Source: Pseudo-nitzschia pungens | Lineage: Eukaryota > Bacillariophyta > Bacillariophyceae > Bacillariales > Bacillariaceae | DNA: 64,000 nt | Assembly (NCBI GenBank): GCA_037355855.1 | Contig: CM074763.1 | Location: forward strand, 2,976,001-3,040,000 | Direction: 5' to 3' | Shown: one piece after another, positions 51,708-63,409 of the stretch | Numbering within the stretch: position 1 is the first letter of the stretch | How the letters are laid out: each line of letters opens with the position of its first letter | Notes under the pieces: model-generated | Databases searched by the model: none | What the model was told of the DNA's origin: nothing | The model's input: only the letters and a program-made list of their open reading frames with translations | Translations under genes and position numbers: made by a program

Positions 51708-53009
51708 TGCAGGCATGGAATCCGGTAGAGCCTGTGATACTTCTTGCGTCGCTTTGGATTTCCTATCGAATCTGTTATCGAGTGCTGTCTGATCCTTCTT
51801 TTGTCGATGCTTCAATCGAGATGCAATCTGTTTGATGATGACAGCAAGTCGAAAAACTAAGAAGGCCTGATGTGACACCTACGAGGTCAAATATTCAGAA
51901 GCTGAACGAATCTCCAACTTGCCGAAGAAACACAACGCAGAAGGACAAAGCGTTCAAGACCGAATTGTTGCCAACAATCACATAACACCACTCCATCACT
52001 CAACCACTCCAACACAAAAGATTTTCCGGAACGAAAACCTTCCACGTTTCAGAATCTCAATCCCGAATTTCACGTGACTAAATCGAATGTGGTCGGATGA
52101 GTCATTCTCACAATCAGCGACCACTGTCTGGCTGGAATGACTCAGAAGACTCAAAAATAATATCGTTAGTTTCCTGGCCCGCCCGGCGTCGAGGTCGTTG
52201 ACACGATGATAGAATTTAGTGTACATTTGAAATGCCGGATGTGCTCCTGCCATTTCTTTCAGCGATGATGTTCCAGATTTCGGTTTTTTTTTCGTTGTTG
52301 ATTGATGAATGCACTCGATCGATGCCGCACGCAATTGCGAAGTACCGGGTACCGTATCGCCCGCCTAACGTACGTATCCTACTAGTAGCTTGTTGTTGCA
52401 TACCGATCGTCTTGCGGCGACGAGGACCCGACTGGACTCACTCACTCCTCGACGAAGACTCACTCACTCGCACTAATCGTACTCACTTGGCAGACAGTGC
52501 ACGAGAGACCGCTTGGGCGTTTTCTTCTTTAAAATTGGGGAGGAAAATCGGCAACGCGATACTACTCGTACTTGCAGCGGTTAAAACAATACAACCAGGC
52601 TGTACTACTCGTAATCTGAACTGAACAACGCAAATGATTGATTGATTCATTCTTGCCTCTGGAAAAGACAAATAATAATATTACTACTACTACCAGTGAT
52701 ATCAACACACGCAAGATCAATCATACCGAGACGGAGAGAACATTCAAGATACTTCAGAGCAACGATAGGAAGTTGGTGATCATGGCGTGCTGCAAATCGT
52801 TACTCGCGAGGAGAATTGTGCTGTGAGTGTAGATATATATATATGTATATCGAACAATATGGAACAATGCGGTAGCGCAATCAATCCATGTGGTTTTGGA
52901 GATATTGTCCTCGCAGAGGGAGAGTTCAACATGCCTCAAATTGGTGATTCGATCCTTCCTAACAACGATTCATTCATTCATTCATCATTCATTTCGATTC
53001 AGTTCTTCG
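51708..53009. promoter_or_regulatory. Divergent promoter region
   Basis: The 1.3-kb gap between two divergently transcribed genes. I see no gene. ACTCGTACTTGCAG-type AT-rich sequence and TATATATATATG (52833-52845) lie upstream of the membrane-protein gene. Confidence 0.45.
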
Positions 53010-54684
53010 ATGTCGGAACTGTGCTCTCGTCGTATTGTTCGTCTTTCCATTGCCCGAATGCAACAACCAACAAACAGATGGTACATTCTTCTAGGCTCGA
53101 TTGTCATCTTCCCGCTCACCCTCAACGTGAGCTTGGGATGTCGATTCTCACCGTCGTCAACAAGGATGACACCGAAAACACGGCCAACAACTACGATGCC
53201 CAGGGCCTGGGACCCTTCAACTTTGCGATCTACGATCCGCAGCAAATTGTTCTCGGTGGCACCAGCAACAACATCAACACCTTCCTCGGATGCGTCGATT
53301 ATTCGCAATTCTGGCAGGAGGCAACCAGCAACGACTTTGCGTTCACGATGCATCGGGTTGCCAGCGGATGTCTCCTGGCATTCACCACCCTCGCCACCAT
53401 CGTCTGCACCTGCCTCCAGTGCTTCACCAAGAAGGGCAAGTCCCACCTCTGGAACGTCATGAGGGCCTTCTACATCGGAGCCCTCGTGAGCCAGGGCCTC
53501 ATGTACGCGGTCTTTGGTTCCGAAATGTGCAGGGAGGAGGACAACAAGTGCACCCCCGGCCGAAACGGAGTCGCCGGCGCCTTCAACATGGCGCTGCTGA
53601 CGGGAATGGTGGTGGCGACCTTCCTGTCGCTCCCTCCCCGCAACCCCGTCTTCAGTGCTGGGGCAGCTCCGAATCCGGCTACGAATCGGGCGACGATGGT
53701 TCCACCGAGGAAGAAGACGAGGTCATGCGAAAGTTCAAATCCTTCGGGGACGCGGAAGAAAAGAGTGTTTCGGCGGTCGAGAACGATAGCGTGTCGCTCT
53801 TCGGCGGCTCCCGCGTGTCGAGAAAGTCGAGAACCAAATCGCTGAAATCGAAAATGACGGAGGAAGACGAGGTGGCCTCGGCGACCGAAAGGGGACTCGC
53901 GGCGGCGGGAGGCGGAGAATCCGTTTCCAGCTCCCGATCGAAGCAAAGGTCGGTCGTGGTAACCACGGTCGACAGCGCATCCGTAGCGAGCGGAAAGAGC
54001 GGAAGGAGCGCGAGTTCCAAGATGGTGCCGGCGATTTCCAGGTACATGTCCATGGGAAGCAAGCAATCCAGAGACAACGACAACGGATCCGTTGCCAGCG
54101 GAAGAAGCAGAAAGTCCACCGAATTGGCATCGACCGGCGAGATCCAAGCGGATCCCATCCTTTCGGTATCCAGCAACATATCGACGCACTCCGGGGAGGT
54201 TGCGAATTTCATCAACCAACTCGTTGAAATGACCGAGCTGACCGACGGCGGGCGACGAGTTAAAAAAGACGAGCAGGAAAACCTCGTCGAAATCATCGAC
54301 GAGTATCCAAAGGAGGAGGGCAGAGAGATAGAATCGAGTCCCAGCTCCGACGTGGTGAAAATCCGGACCGAATACTACGACATGGGTTCGAGAACCACCA
54401 AGGAAATCACTCACCAGGACGGATCCTGCACAATCGTTACGACAATCGTAGCAGACGAATCCTCGATGGCACAGAGGGAATCCATCGATGCCCCAATCGA
54501 GACCAAGAATTCGACGGCTTCCATCCAATCGACCAACTCCTCGAAGTACCAGGTGTTGGCAACCGCTTCGTCGGAAGCGCTGGCTTCGACGGAAGCGCCG
54601 GCTTCGACGTTCGAGGAATCCGAAAAAGGAGACACGAAGAAGAGAAAACCCGTCGGGCAAGGGGAATTCTGTCTTTCGGTCTAG
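53010..54684 (+). CDS. Four-helix membrane protein with long Ser-rich tail (two frameshifts)
   Basis: From the ATG at 53010. The first helix is WYILLGSIVIFPLTLNVSL, followed by a conserved-looking SLGCRF. After an extracellular loop with GLGPFNFAIYDPQ and FLGCVDYSQFW come VASGCLLAFTTLATIVCTCL, AFYIGALVSQGLMYAVFGS and GAFNMALLTGMVVATFLSL. A cytosolic tail of about 330 residues then begins CWGSSESGYESGDDGSTEEE and is rich in Ser/Glu/Lys with likely phosphorylation sites. The layout (four helices, cysteine-containing first loop) resembles claudin-like tetraspan proteins, but I cannot name the family. Two single-base gaps are needed, both apparently a lost C: near 53146 (R-F-L-T-V-V joins) and near 53652 (PVF-QCW joins). 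With both restored the length is exactly 558 residues, and no GT-AG intron of normal size fits. Confidence 0.65.
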
Positions 54685-55017
54685 TGCGAACCCCGAACGA
54701 ATTTAGTTGTACTGGTACAGGCAGACTGATCATAATTTATGAAATAATAGAGAAATATGTGTTCGTGTTTTTTCATTGCTTCGTCGGCAAATGAAGCTTC
54801 TAACTCCAATCAACCATTAGTCTAACTTCAAGAATAAAATTCACGGTTCTTTCTAGGTGCTGTGTGGTTCACCATGTCTTGCTGTCACTCTAACCTTCGT
54901 AGATCGCTTTACATAATATATTGCAAAGTCTTCAGTTCTACCGGCACCAATGATTTCACAAATTTTCACCTATTCACTCGTTGTATGTCGAAGCATATAT
55001 GTACAATTCTCTATAGT
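54685..55017. other. Convergent 3' intergenic region
   Basis: A 330-bp gap. AATAAAATTC near 54832 is a possible polyadenylation signal for the upstream gene. No gene. Confidence 0.45.
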
Positions 55018-57949
55018 TTAGCATTTTCTATTGTGATCATCGTTGGCAAGACGCTCTATCAGTTCCGCTTTTCTCCCGGATACCTTCAAACCACGTTCAC
55101 GGAGCATGCCCTTGAGCTCTACGACGGTTCGTCGCTGTAGGCTGTCATGACCGTGAACTGCCGATAAGGACTTCGCGTGTGTCCCACTACTACTACTACT
55201 ACTGCGAGTACTTACGCCGGAGCTTGTTCGCGCCGCCCAATCTGGTCTCGAACTCCGTGTTCTTCTCGTGCACTCGAGCGTATTGTCTCCTCTCGCGGTC
55301 AATCGTTCGATGAGTTCTGCCTTTCTCCCGGATACTCTCCGACCGAGCTTGCGAAGCATGACCTTGAGCTCAACGACGGTTCGTCTTTTCAGGTCCTCAA
55401 AGATTGTCGGTGTCGTGGAAAACTCTTGGTGAAATGTAACCAACCGCTCGATGAGTTCCGCCTTTCTTCCGGATACTTTGAGACCACGGTCTCGAAGCAT
55501 GCCCTTGAGTTCGACAACGGTTTGTTGTTTCAGATCGTCTTCGTTGAGGGCTGCGGTTGGACGTGTCTCGACCGTCGGCGTTGGTGTTGCAACGGAAGTC
55601 GTTGTAGAGGCCTCACGATCTATTTCAACACCGTGTACGGGTTTCGGTCTCGTTTCGACACCGGATTCCGAACCATTTCGAATGATCGATAGCGATCTAG
55701 GCGCCTTATCGACTGCTTTCGCGCTGCTTCTTGGTTCGACTTTTGATCTCGATCTCTCACTCGTGTCCTCAGCTCCGTGTGATTTTGGTACCGTTGATTT
55801 GGGTGTACTTCGTTGCCGTTTCTTTTTGGTGCGTTTCTGTGACGGAGTATCGATCAGGATCAAAGGCCTCGAACCATCTGCCTCCCACCAAAACGGATAT
55901 TCTTGTTTTGGATTTCCATGGAATTGTAGGGCCAATGCATTTGCTCTCACACGATTGCGAGAGAAGTTCCTCAATTCCAATCCGGTGGCATCGGATGCTC
56001 GACTCAGCGCAACGTACAACTGGGCTTCGGCAAAGACTGCTCCGACATCGGCAATGACGTAATCCATGGTCAAACCCTTGGGCTTTGTGTGCCGTAATGG
56101 CCCACGCCAGTTTCAGTGGAATCGCCGTCCGCGTACAGGTTCCCTTGCCAAGAATTCGCGATTGAAATTTCTGGGGAGTGATAACTTGTTGCAGGCCGTT
56201 CTTGAACCGAACCACGGGATACTTGGTCACTCCGGGCAACAAATTCAGTCCCGACGTGGAGGAGTTTTTGACCGTGCGAAATCCGACGACGGTCCCTCGC
56301 GAACCGTTCACGAGTGAGTTTTGGTTCAGGTTCTTGATCAACATGACCTGGGCGCCAATCTTGAGTTGGAGGTCGTTCTCGGCGAGGCATGATTTGAAGA
56401 AGGAGTTGTTCTCGAGTTCTTTTTTGACCCAGGGTCCGACCCCATTTTCTCGTTCGACTTCGTCCAACGCTCGATAAGAAACCGTTTCTCCCGACAACTT
56501 GTTCAAATCGACCAGGTTTTCCCGCGTTACGTCGACGTTTCTCGAGTGCAAAATCGTTGGCTGGATTCCCAACTCGTTCTCCGGGAGCGGACGCTCGCAA
56601 TTCTCTTTCAGATAACGGATGGTTTCGTGCGTGACTCTTCCGACTCGAATGTCTTGCAAAACATTTACAAAGTCCAAATTGCTTTGCCGGAACACTTGTT
56701 TCAACTCGACCAACTCGAAGTCGGCGTCTTTCCAAGCAAGCGACTGAAAGGCGAATCCTCTGTTCAGAAAGAGCCAATCCCTGGCTTCTGCTGGTGTTTC
56801 TAGTCCCTCTTTTTCCTGGAGTGCTCTCGTGTTCTGATCCACCTCCCATTGCTGGGGTGCAATCGGTGAAAGCTGCAAAAAGTCCCCGCACACGATCAGC
56901 TGTATGCCACCAAAGGGTCTCGGATCGTCTCGAATGTCGCTCACGACCTTGGACAAGCTGTCGAAAAACTCTCCAGAAATCATTGAGACCTCGTCCAAGA
57001 TCAGGCACCTTGAGGTTCTCCCACTTTTTCCGGAGGTTCTTGTTGGTTTTCATTTTTCGGAAATCCTTGTAGATCTTGGGAATCCCGATCCCGGCAAACG
57101 AGTGCATGGTTTGTCCCTCCAGGGCGATCGCCGTCGACCCGGTGGGTGCCACCGCGACGTATTCCTTGGGGTCGTAGTGCTCTTGAACGTGTTCGAGGGT
57201 CTTTTTCAGAACCAACGATTTCCCCGTTCCGGCTACCCCCGTCACGAAGACGTTGCGACCCTGCTTGATGAGGTCCAGTGCCCGTGATTGTTCTGGGCTC
57301 AGGGAAGTCGCGTCGCTGGCAAGTTGCTCCCGTGCCGCGCTGCATCGTTCTCTCTGGTATCCACGGGTGGGAACGAAAAGGGGTTGAACACCTGTGGTTC
57401 TTCTTTCTGGCCGAGAGACGTCGCATCACGGGCGATTTCTTCCGTGTCGTCCTCGACATGATCTACGGTATGATATACTGGGAACGGAAAGTGGTTGAAG
57501 ACTTGTTCGTCGGGTTTACCGACCTTGGTTTTCTCCCGTCGATTGCTGCCGTTGGACTCGAAACTCTTGGGTCCGGGAGTGTTTGGAAATATTGGAAATG
57601 ATTGTTCGTCCTCTTCCTCTTCCTCGTCGTTGTGATACCCGAAAGAGGGAATGTACTCATCGATGTACTCATCGATGTCGTCGTCGTCTTCCTCGTCCAA
57701 CGTTGTCACGAAGTCTCCAAAGTAAGGAGCCGGAGGTGTCATGACCTTCGTCGAGAGCAGTCTGGAGGCAGAGGAGGCGGAAGCGCTCGTTCTGCCTGCC
57801 GTGTGTGAGAAGCATTCCACCGACGATCCATTCCTAGCCCCGTTCCAGACAAAATGACGTGCGATTACGCAGCAACATGCTATCAGACCAATGGTACCGC
57901 CGTACCGAATTCGTTTCCGATCGCCACCTTGCGGCTTTCGCCATGGCAT
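55018..57949 (-). CDS. PIF1-family helicase with three C-terminal SAP domains (three frameshifts)
   Basis: Read from MPWRKPQGG at 57949, about 976 residues. PIF1 helicases unwind DNA 5' to 3', including G-quadruplexes and stalled forks. I see LSPEQSRALDLIKQG, Walker A VTGVAGTGKSLVLKK, LILDEVSMISGEFF (Walker B), IQLIVCGDFLQLSPI, an AQVMLIKN...VNGSRGTVVGF segment, AWAITAHKAQG and LYVALSRASD. The tail carries three SAP motifs (TVVELKGMLRDRGLKVSGRK and two variants), a fold that binds DNA. The N-terminal 200 residues are acidic and disordered after a possible targeting region (GLIACCCVIARHF). Single-base corrections are needed near 57335 (one base missing), 57005 (one extra) and 56073 (one extra). 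Together they make the length divisible by three. All helicase motifs are preserved on both sides, so assembly error is more likely than decay. No replication-initiator domain of a Helitron is seen. Confidence 0.8.
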
Positions 57950-59336
57950 GATTATTATTACTTGTAAATTTCTGTGCTCCTTGTCTCGAACAGACCTCAC
58001 GTGACTTGGTTCGTTGTGTTGAATCTGTTTGTGTTGCGGGAGCTCGCGGTACTTATCTGTTTTCAATGTTTGCCGCTCTTTGTGGTGGTATGATGCGGAT
58101 TGCGTTGTCACGCCTCGTTGTGAAGTGAAGGATATTGGTATTATGTGTCAGAGCGGCGAAGCCTGTCGGGCAAGGTACGGTAACTTACCCGGTAAGTTAT
58201 GTGAGGTAATTTTGCGTTGAGTCTGCTTCACGCAGTTGGCGATGATGATTGATTTTCTCGACCAGTTTGTGGTGATGAAGGAACCAAGGCGGGAAGTTGT
58301 ACGCGTCCAGAATAACTCCAACCTTAGTAACCGAATTTTCCCGAGGCAGTCTTTCGGGATACACGTGTCTGATGCTTATCCCTGTCACCCGTAATTTAAT
58401 AAGATTACCCCTACCGGTACAATACCGGTACGATCCCAATACGTATTTTGTACGAAAAATCTTAGACGCGCCGTAACCTTATTTATTTATTCGTAGCGGT
58501 ACTACAAAATTCTCATCAGCTGTCCCCTGGTTCTACGTCCTCGACTACTAATTTCTACTGAAACCCGGGGACAGCTGATAGGAATTCTGTAGTAAGATTT
58601 ACGCGTCCAATGAAATGTTCCATCATAACAGAAAGAAAGTTATGGTGTACGAAGTAAGTTAAGGTTACTAGATGATTGATTGATTGAGTCTAGAAGATAC
58701 CGGTAGAAGACAATGAGCAGCAACAAGACCTATGGTATGTTTGTTTGTTTGGTTGGTTATGACAAATCACCTCAGAACACAGGATTCTTCCTCCTTTTCA
58801 ATTCATAGATGATGAAACACTGAATGATGAAACTATTGCATACTACGTAATACAAGAAAAAAACATAATAATACAAAGCTGTGAAAAGTCGAACAAAGGC
58901 ACTCCAAAGCAATGGAAAACGGAGAGATCTTGGCAAATTCATCCGTGCATTTTCAGTACACGTGAAAACCGAAAGTTGTATGTTCGTCATCATTTTCAAC
59001 GGGTCATCACTTTTTGAAAACAAAACACGAAATGAAAATACAACATACGTGAAGCTAAAATTAATGCGTTTTCTGCGATTGATTGCGATCCAATGCGAGT
59101 TGGCAGCATGCTTGCTCATCGTTCCACTCGATCCAAGTTTGCAATCCATCCTTCTCTTCTCGCCCTGTCGTTTTCTCCCGCACCGGATGGTGGAGTCTGT
59201 CGATAGGCACCGAAATATACCGTCCCCACACCGGTCGATTGGCATTCGAACTCGGTCCTCCAACATTACGATAGTTTTTTTTGGATGGGAACCAACTCCG
59301 AGTCGCGTTGGATTAGTAAACGAACCCATGCGTTGT
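57950..59336. other. Intergenic region upstream of the PIF1 gene
   Basis: A 1.4-kb gap between two minus-strand genes. Apart from the small palindromic element at 58500-58594 it holds GTAACTTACCCGGTAAGTTA (58180-58200) and TACCGGTACAATACCGGTAC (58412-58431) motifs. Open frames across 58772-60335 on the plus strand are antisense to the CDC50 gene and are not credible. Confidence 0.45.
58500..58594. mobile_element. 95-bp palindromic MITE, copy 1
   Basis: Starts TACTACAAAATTC and ends GAATTCTGTAGTA. Inverted AGCTGTCCCC / GGGGACAGCT arms surround a short centre with ACTAATTTCTACTG. It is related in inverted orientation to 61200-61294. The ends may be flanked by TA. Confidence 0.75.
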
Positions 59337-60918
59337 TTATTCCTCCTTGTAGTGCAGGTACTTTCGGTCGGCAATCTTTCGCGGCTTGATCAGGTGCTTC
59401 AACCCGAAAAAGACCCCGCAGGCCAGGCAAAAGTATCCAATCGCGTACACCGTGACACCAATGGTCGGATCCTTCGTGCCCCACATCGAGTTTGTGGTGA
59501 TCGTCAGCGCCTTGGTACCCTTGAAGGATTCGACGACGTAGTTCATGTTGACGAGGAATTGCAACCGGGTTCCGGCCGGTATCGTTTGCTCGAAATACCC
59601 ATAGAGCTTCTTGAAGTTGGGGGTGGCCGCTACGCGCATCCACACCACAAAGTGCTCGTTTGTGACGTGTTCCAGCGGGCTGACGATCGAGGGATAGGTC
59701 TGGTACAAATACTGGGTCGTGCTGGCTTCCGGATAATCGTACGCGTAGCACAGGCCGTCCCTGGGATGGATCGCCGGTTCGGTGCAGGAGAATCCGAGGT
59801 TTTCGCAGCAGGACGAATCGCACCCGTTTTCCGGACAGAGTTCTTGCCGGTACCCGTCGGGCATTTTGAAGCGGTACTTAAGGTCGGACTGCCAGGCGAT
59901 CCCGTCCTCTCTCATGGTCAGTGCGTTGCCCTGATCGTCGAACGAACCGTCCATGAGTGTGATTTTGTCGTTGAAAAACGTGTTGGCGATCAATCCGCAG
60001 GGATTGATTCGGGTTTCTCCAAGGATGTTGATCGGTTCGCAGTTCGTCGCGTCCTGGGTTTTCTGGCCACCAACCTTCCCCGTGAGTTGGTAGTCGTCTC
60101 TGGATGTCGTGTATTTGCGGTAGTTCTGATGGAAGTTGGTCAATTCGTAGTACACCAAAACGGGGGGTTCCATGTCCTTGGGGACTTCAAAGGTGAGGAC
60201 ACAATCCTCATTGGCGTTGTAGTTTTCGCCAATGCTGGGGCAGGCCGCGGCCACTTCGCTTCCTGCATCGTAGACCTGCTTGAGTTCTACTATTTTTTCC
60301 GATTCCCCCTCCAAATAATACCCTGTGAAACGTAATTTGTTTGTGATTGCAACCCAAATCAGATTTTTGGTTTGTTTTGTTTCCATACCAATGATTGCGT
60401 GTCATGAATTGGTAGAGCGATGAAGCGAGCCAAAAAGCGAGTCTTGTGAGTTTTGTGTGACTTTACGCTGCTGATCCCACGGTCATTGGAATGTTTTTCG
60501 TCCTGGACAGAGCACCACTATTGTCTGCCCGACCTGGCACTGAAAAGGCGCAAAAGCAACTCGCTGGCATTCTTATTCTGTCACTCTGCATCGATCTAGA
60601 TCAATCAACTATACACAGATTGTTTCTCTCGCTTGCGAAATGACAGATTCTTTACGTACCAAAGGGAATCAGGATTGCGGCCAGAATGAGATACGTAACA
60701 ATCACCCAGTTTGGATCCAGAATGGGATGCCAGGCATTGATGGTCTGCTGCTGGATCGGAGTGCCTTCCGGGCGATTGAGTTGCTCTGATATATCCAGGA
60801 CATCATCTTCCTCTGCGTCGTTGTCCGCAGACTCCGATGCCACGGATGGCGGCGGGGACCAGGAGGGCGGTTCCGCACTGTTGTTGTTGTTGTTGTTGTT
60901 GTTTTCGTCGTTGTCCAT
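59337..60918 (-). CDS. CDC50/LEM3-family subunit of P4-ATPase flippases
   Basis: Exon 1 is 60918-60660 and exon 2 is 60322-59337. Donor GTACGT and acceptor TTTCACAG flank a 337-bp phase-1 intron, giving 414 residues. The join reads ILIPFG-YYLEGESEKIVELKQVYD. Exon 1 gives an acidic, Asn-rich cytosolic start, then the family motif INAWHPILDPNWVIVTYLIL with the first membrane helix. Exon 2 gives the large lumenal domain with the hallmark NPCGLIANTFFND, paired cysteines (CPENGCDSSCCENLGFSC) and the second helix IGVTVYAIGYFCLACGVFFG before a basic tail. Proteins of this family escort lipid flippases out of the ER and are needed for phospholipid transport across membranes. An insertion of about 45 cysteine-containing residues (LCPENG...HPRDGLC) seems to lie in the lumenal part compared with yeast or human members as I recall them. 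Confidence 0.92.
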
Positions 60919-61834
60919 GGTGTCTCTGCTCGCTTTTGGTTCGGTTGTTGTCAATCCAAGTGAATCGACTTTTGTGATGCAACTTGTGCTTAATGATACG
61001 GATGAGACTTAATTAAATAATGGCAACGCAATGCTATCGTGACGAATAGTTGGGTCTTGGATGAGGTTCCGCAACGACACTCACTCTGTAAGACCTGGAC
61101 CGGTTTCTCGGGCACTTTGGAACCATAGGGTGTTTCGGCTACGGTAAGGTTAGTTCATGGTTTCGCGTTTCGCAAAACCGGATCTCAATTTTTTGTTCAC
61201 TAGAAAGTTCCTAACAGCTGTCCTCAAAAGTCCACGTAGAAATTAGTACATTGAGGCGTAGAACCAACGGACAGCTGTTAGGAATTTTGTAGTAACTTAC
61301 CGCAATGCAATCAAGGAACCGGAGAACTCTTCTAACGGAACCAATCTGCTCGCAGCGGAGCACAAAGTGGTCCCACGAGTCAAAATTACACAGAGAAAGT
61401 CAATTGAGTCGAATCGAACAATGACTTGGAGATTTGCATCTCCATCTGTCTGTTTCAGTCGTGCACCCAAGCTTATGCAACCCTTCTATTTTGATTGATC
61501 TCGATGATCGATGACGCAAGTTCCAAAAATCGACGTCGGAAGGGTCGCACAGACGGCAACACATCATCGATTCATTCGTCGCTGGAACGAGTTCCTAAGT
61601 TGCCGTAAATTGCTTGTTCATCGTAAGGTTAACGTTACATACAGTAACTTACCAGTGTGATGGATACGAGTACCATGCCAAACTTGGAAAAGATATCGAA
61701 AGAAACTACATCGTCTAACCTGGTAGTACTCGTAGTATCTGTACGAGTAACAAAAGGGAACACTTCCCACACCGCATTGCTTCAGCACAGAGACACGCCA
61801 AAGCTCATATTCTGTAATTCCTGAGTACCATACG
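60919..61834. promoter_or_regulatory. Divergent promoter region
   Basis: The 0.9-kb gap between the CDC50 gene (minus) and the lamin-tail gene (plus). It contains the second palindromic MITE (61200-61294) and GTAAGGTTAACGTTAC-like motifs near 61625. No gene. Confidence 0.45.
61200..61294. mobile_element. 95-bp palindromic MITE, copy 2 (inverted)
   Basis: CTAACAGCTGTCC and GGACAGCTGTTAGGAATTTTG arms. The centre AGAAATTAGTA...GTAGAACCA matches the reverse complement of the copy at 58500-58594. The left tip (TAGAAAGTTCC) is more diverged. Confidence 0.75.
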
Positions 61835-62476
61835 ATGACGGTGTTTCGATTGACTTCCATGGGCTTGGTTGCCGCCCTGGCCTCCAACGCCAATGCCTTC
61901 ACGGTGGTTGCGCCCCCTCCGGTGGTCATTGACGTCCCTTCTTCTTCCTTCTCGGCCGCCTCGAAGGTTGTCCAGACGCAAACATCCGTTTCCAACCTGC
62001 CTCCGCAGTCGCAGCTCCTGGAAAGGGTCGGGTCCCTCACGGTGGCCGCCGGCACCGCGGCCGCGGCTCCGGCTCCCCCCGCTGCCGCGGCTCCGGCTCC
62101 CCCCGCCGCCGCCAAGGTGGCGGCACCCATCGCCATCGCCGACATTTCCTTCAACGGACAGGTTCCCCGGACCGAGGCCGACGAATTCGTTGTGATCAAG
62201 AATTCCTCCAAGGACACCGTTGACGTTTCCGGCTACTCGGTGTACCCCGCCACGTCCGGCACGCAGGGATCGACGTTTTTCTTCCCCAAGGGCAGCGTCC
62301 TCAAGCCCAACCAGTCGGTCCGAATCTACACCAACGAGATCCACAAGGAGTCCGGCGGATACTCCTGGGGCAGCGGGAAAGCCCTCTGGAACAACAGCGG
62401 AGGACTGGGAGTGTTGAAGGACAGCAGCGGCAAGAAGATCGGTGAATTCAAATACGCCCCCACAAAGTCGGCGTAG
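61835..62476 (+). CDS. Plastid-targeted lamin-tail-domain (LTD) protein
   Basis: A 213-residue single-exon protein. MTVFRLTSMGLVAALASNANAFTVV is a signal peptide ending in Asn-Ala-Phe, the diatom plastid targeting signature, so import into the plastid (or through the ER) is likely. An Ala/Pro-rich linker with a duplicated AAAAPAPPAA unit follows. The C-terminal 110 residues form an LTD fold: IADISFNGQVPRTEADEFVV, IKNSSKDTVDVSGYSVY, FFPKGSVLKPNQSVRIYTN, SWGSGKALWNNSGGLGVLKD and IGEFKYAP. LTDs of this form occur alone in bacteria and algae and are thought to bind other molecules at surfaces. A plastid role is unknown. The ATG has a good context and no splice signals are needed. Confidence 0.85.
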   Translation: MTVFRLTSMGLVAALASNANAFTVVAPPPVVIDVPSSSFSAASKVVQTQTSVSNLPPQSQLLERVGSLTVAAGTAAAAPAPPAAAAPAPPAAAKVAAPIAIADISFNGQVPRTEADEFVVIKNSSKDTVDVSGYSVYPATSGTQGSTFFFPKGSVLKPNQSVRIYTNEIHKESGGYSWGSGKALWNNSGGLGVLKDSSGKKIGEFKYAPTKSA

Positions 62477-63409
62477 GAGGCTCGGCACATCACACCACAC
62501 CACACCACACCACACCGCGCATTACACGCCACGCGTCCTACCGACCGGGCACCCGTGATCTCCGCAGCCACGGCGCTCTTGGGAGCTCCGCAAGCAACAA
62601 AGCGACAACTATTCATCAGACGAAACGAAACCGCTGCTATCCAATACTATTATCAACTTATCAATATATTATTATTATAGAATAATACTCAATACGATGT
62701 TATATCATTGCGATCACAACCATGACTGCATCGGAAATACATGATTCAGCGATTGCATCGTTGCTCCGTTCGGAGTTCTCCGGTGATTGCAGCCGTTGAT
62801 TGGCGGCACCGTACCGGTACAACCGTGCTTCCGAAAAACAACAATGCCACGCCACGCCACGCCACTGCATTTCATCGTTCGCCACGGTTCCGAGAACAGA
62901 GTTTCGATAGCGCGCAACGTTCCGGATCGACGCAATTCATTTCATCCGTGGCTTGCGAATCGGTACGGTGCGCGGGACCCGCGTTTCTTCGGAATCGAAA
63001 GCAGGGCGCCAAACCAACGGGTTCGTTTCGTTCGTTGTTCGGTCGAAATGCCGGTCGAATCAATCGTCAAGGTTCCCGGGACATCGAAGGAACTCTTTGC
63101 CCATCGAAGGAGTGGGGGCGCGGCGAGCATCCATCCATCCATCCATCCATCCATCCGTGCACGCGTGCGTGCATGCATGCATGCAGAGACCCGGAACACG
63201 AATGGATTGGACTCCGGTAACTTACTGTGCGTGCTGTAGCGTGCGGAACGACTACCGTGCAAAGCATCCTCGCTTCGAGGTATCGGTGGCTCCTTCGATG
63301 CGGTGCCAATGCCACCGGACAAGCCGACCAAAGTGGTCGGCCCAACCAAAGTCGTTGCGCATCGTTGCGATTTCGCTCGCTCGATCGGATCGATCGATCG
63401 ATCGATCCG
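62477..63409. other. Intergenic region with short microsatellites
   Basis: CACACCACACCACACC (62493-62515) directly after the stop, ATCCATCCATCCATCC (63129-63155), GCATGCATGCATG (63172-63185) and GATCGATCGATCG (63388-63405). No gene was recognised. Several open frames on both strands have no conserved features. Confidence 0.5.

Noticed and set aside
53120..53170. A 38-bp GT-AG intron at the first frame break of the membrane-protein gene
   Set aside because: It is shorter than any normal intron and would remove the conserved-looking SLGC segment. A single lost base explains the break better.
55018..57949. Helitron
   Set aside because: The helicase is PIF1-like, but no HUH replication initiator or Helitron termini are visible nearby. 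The SAP tail and gene-dense context fit a cellular gene.
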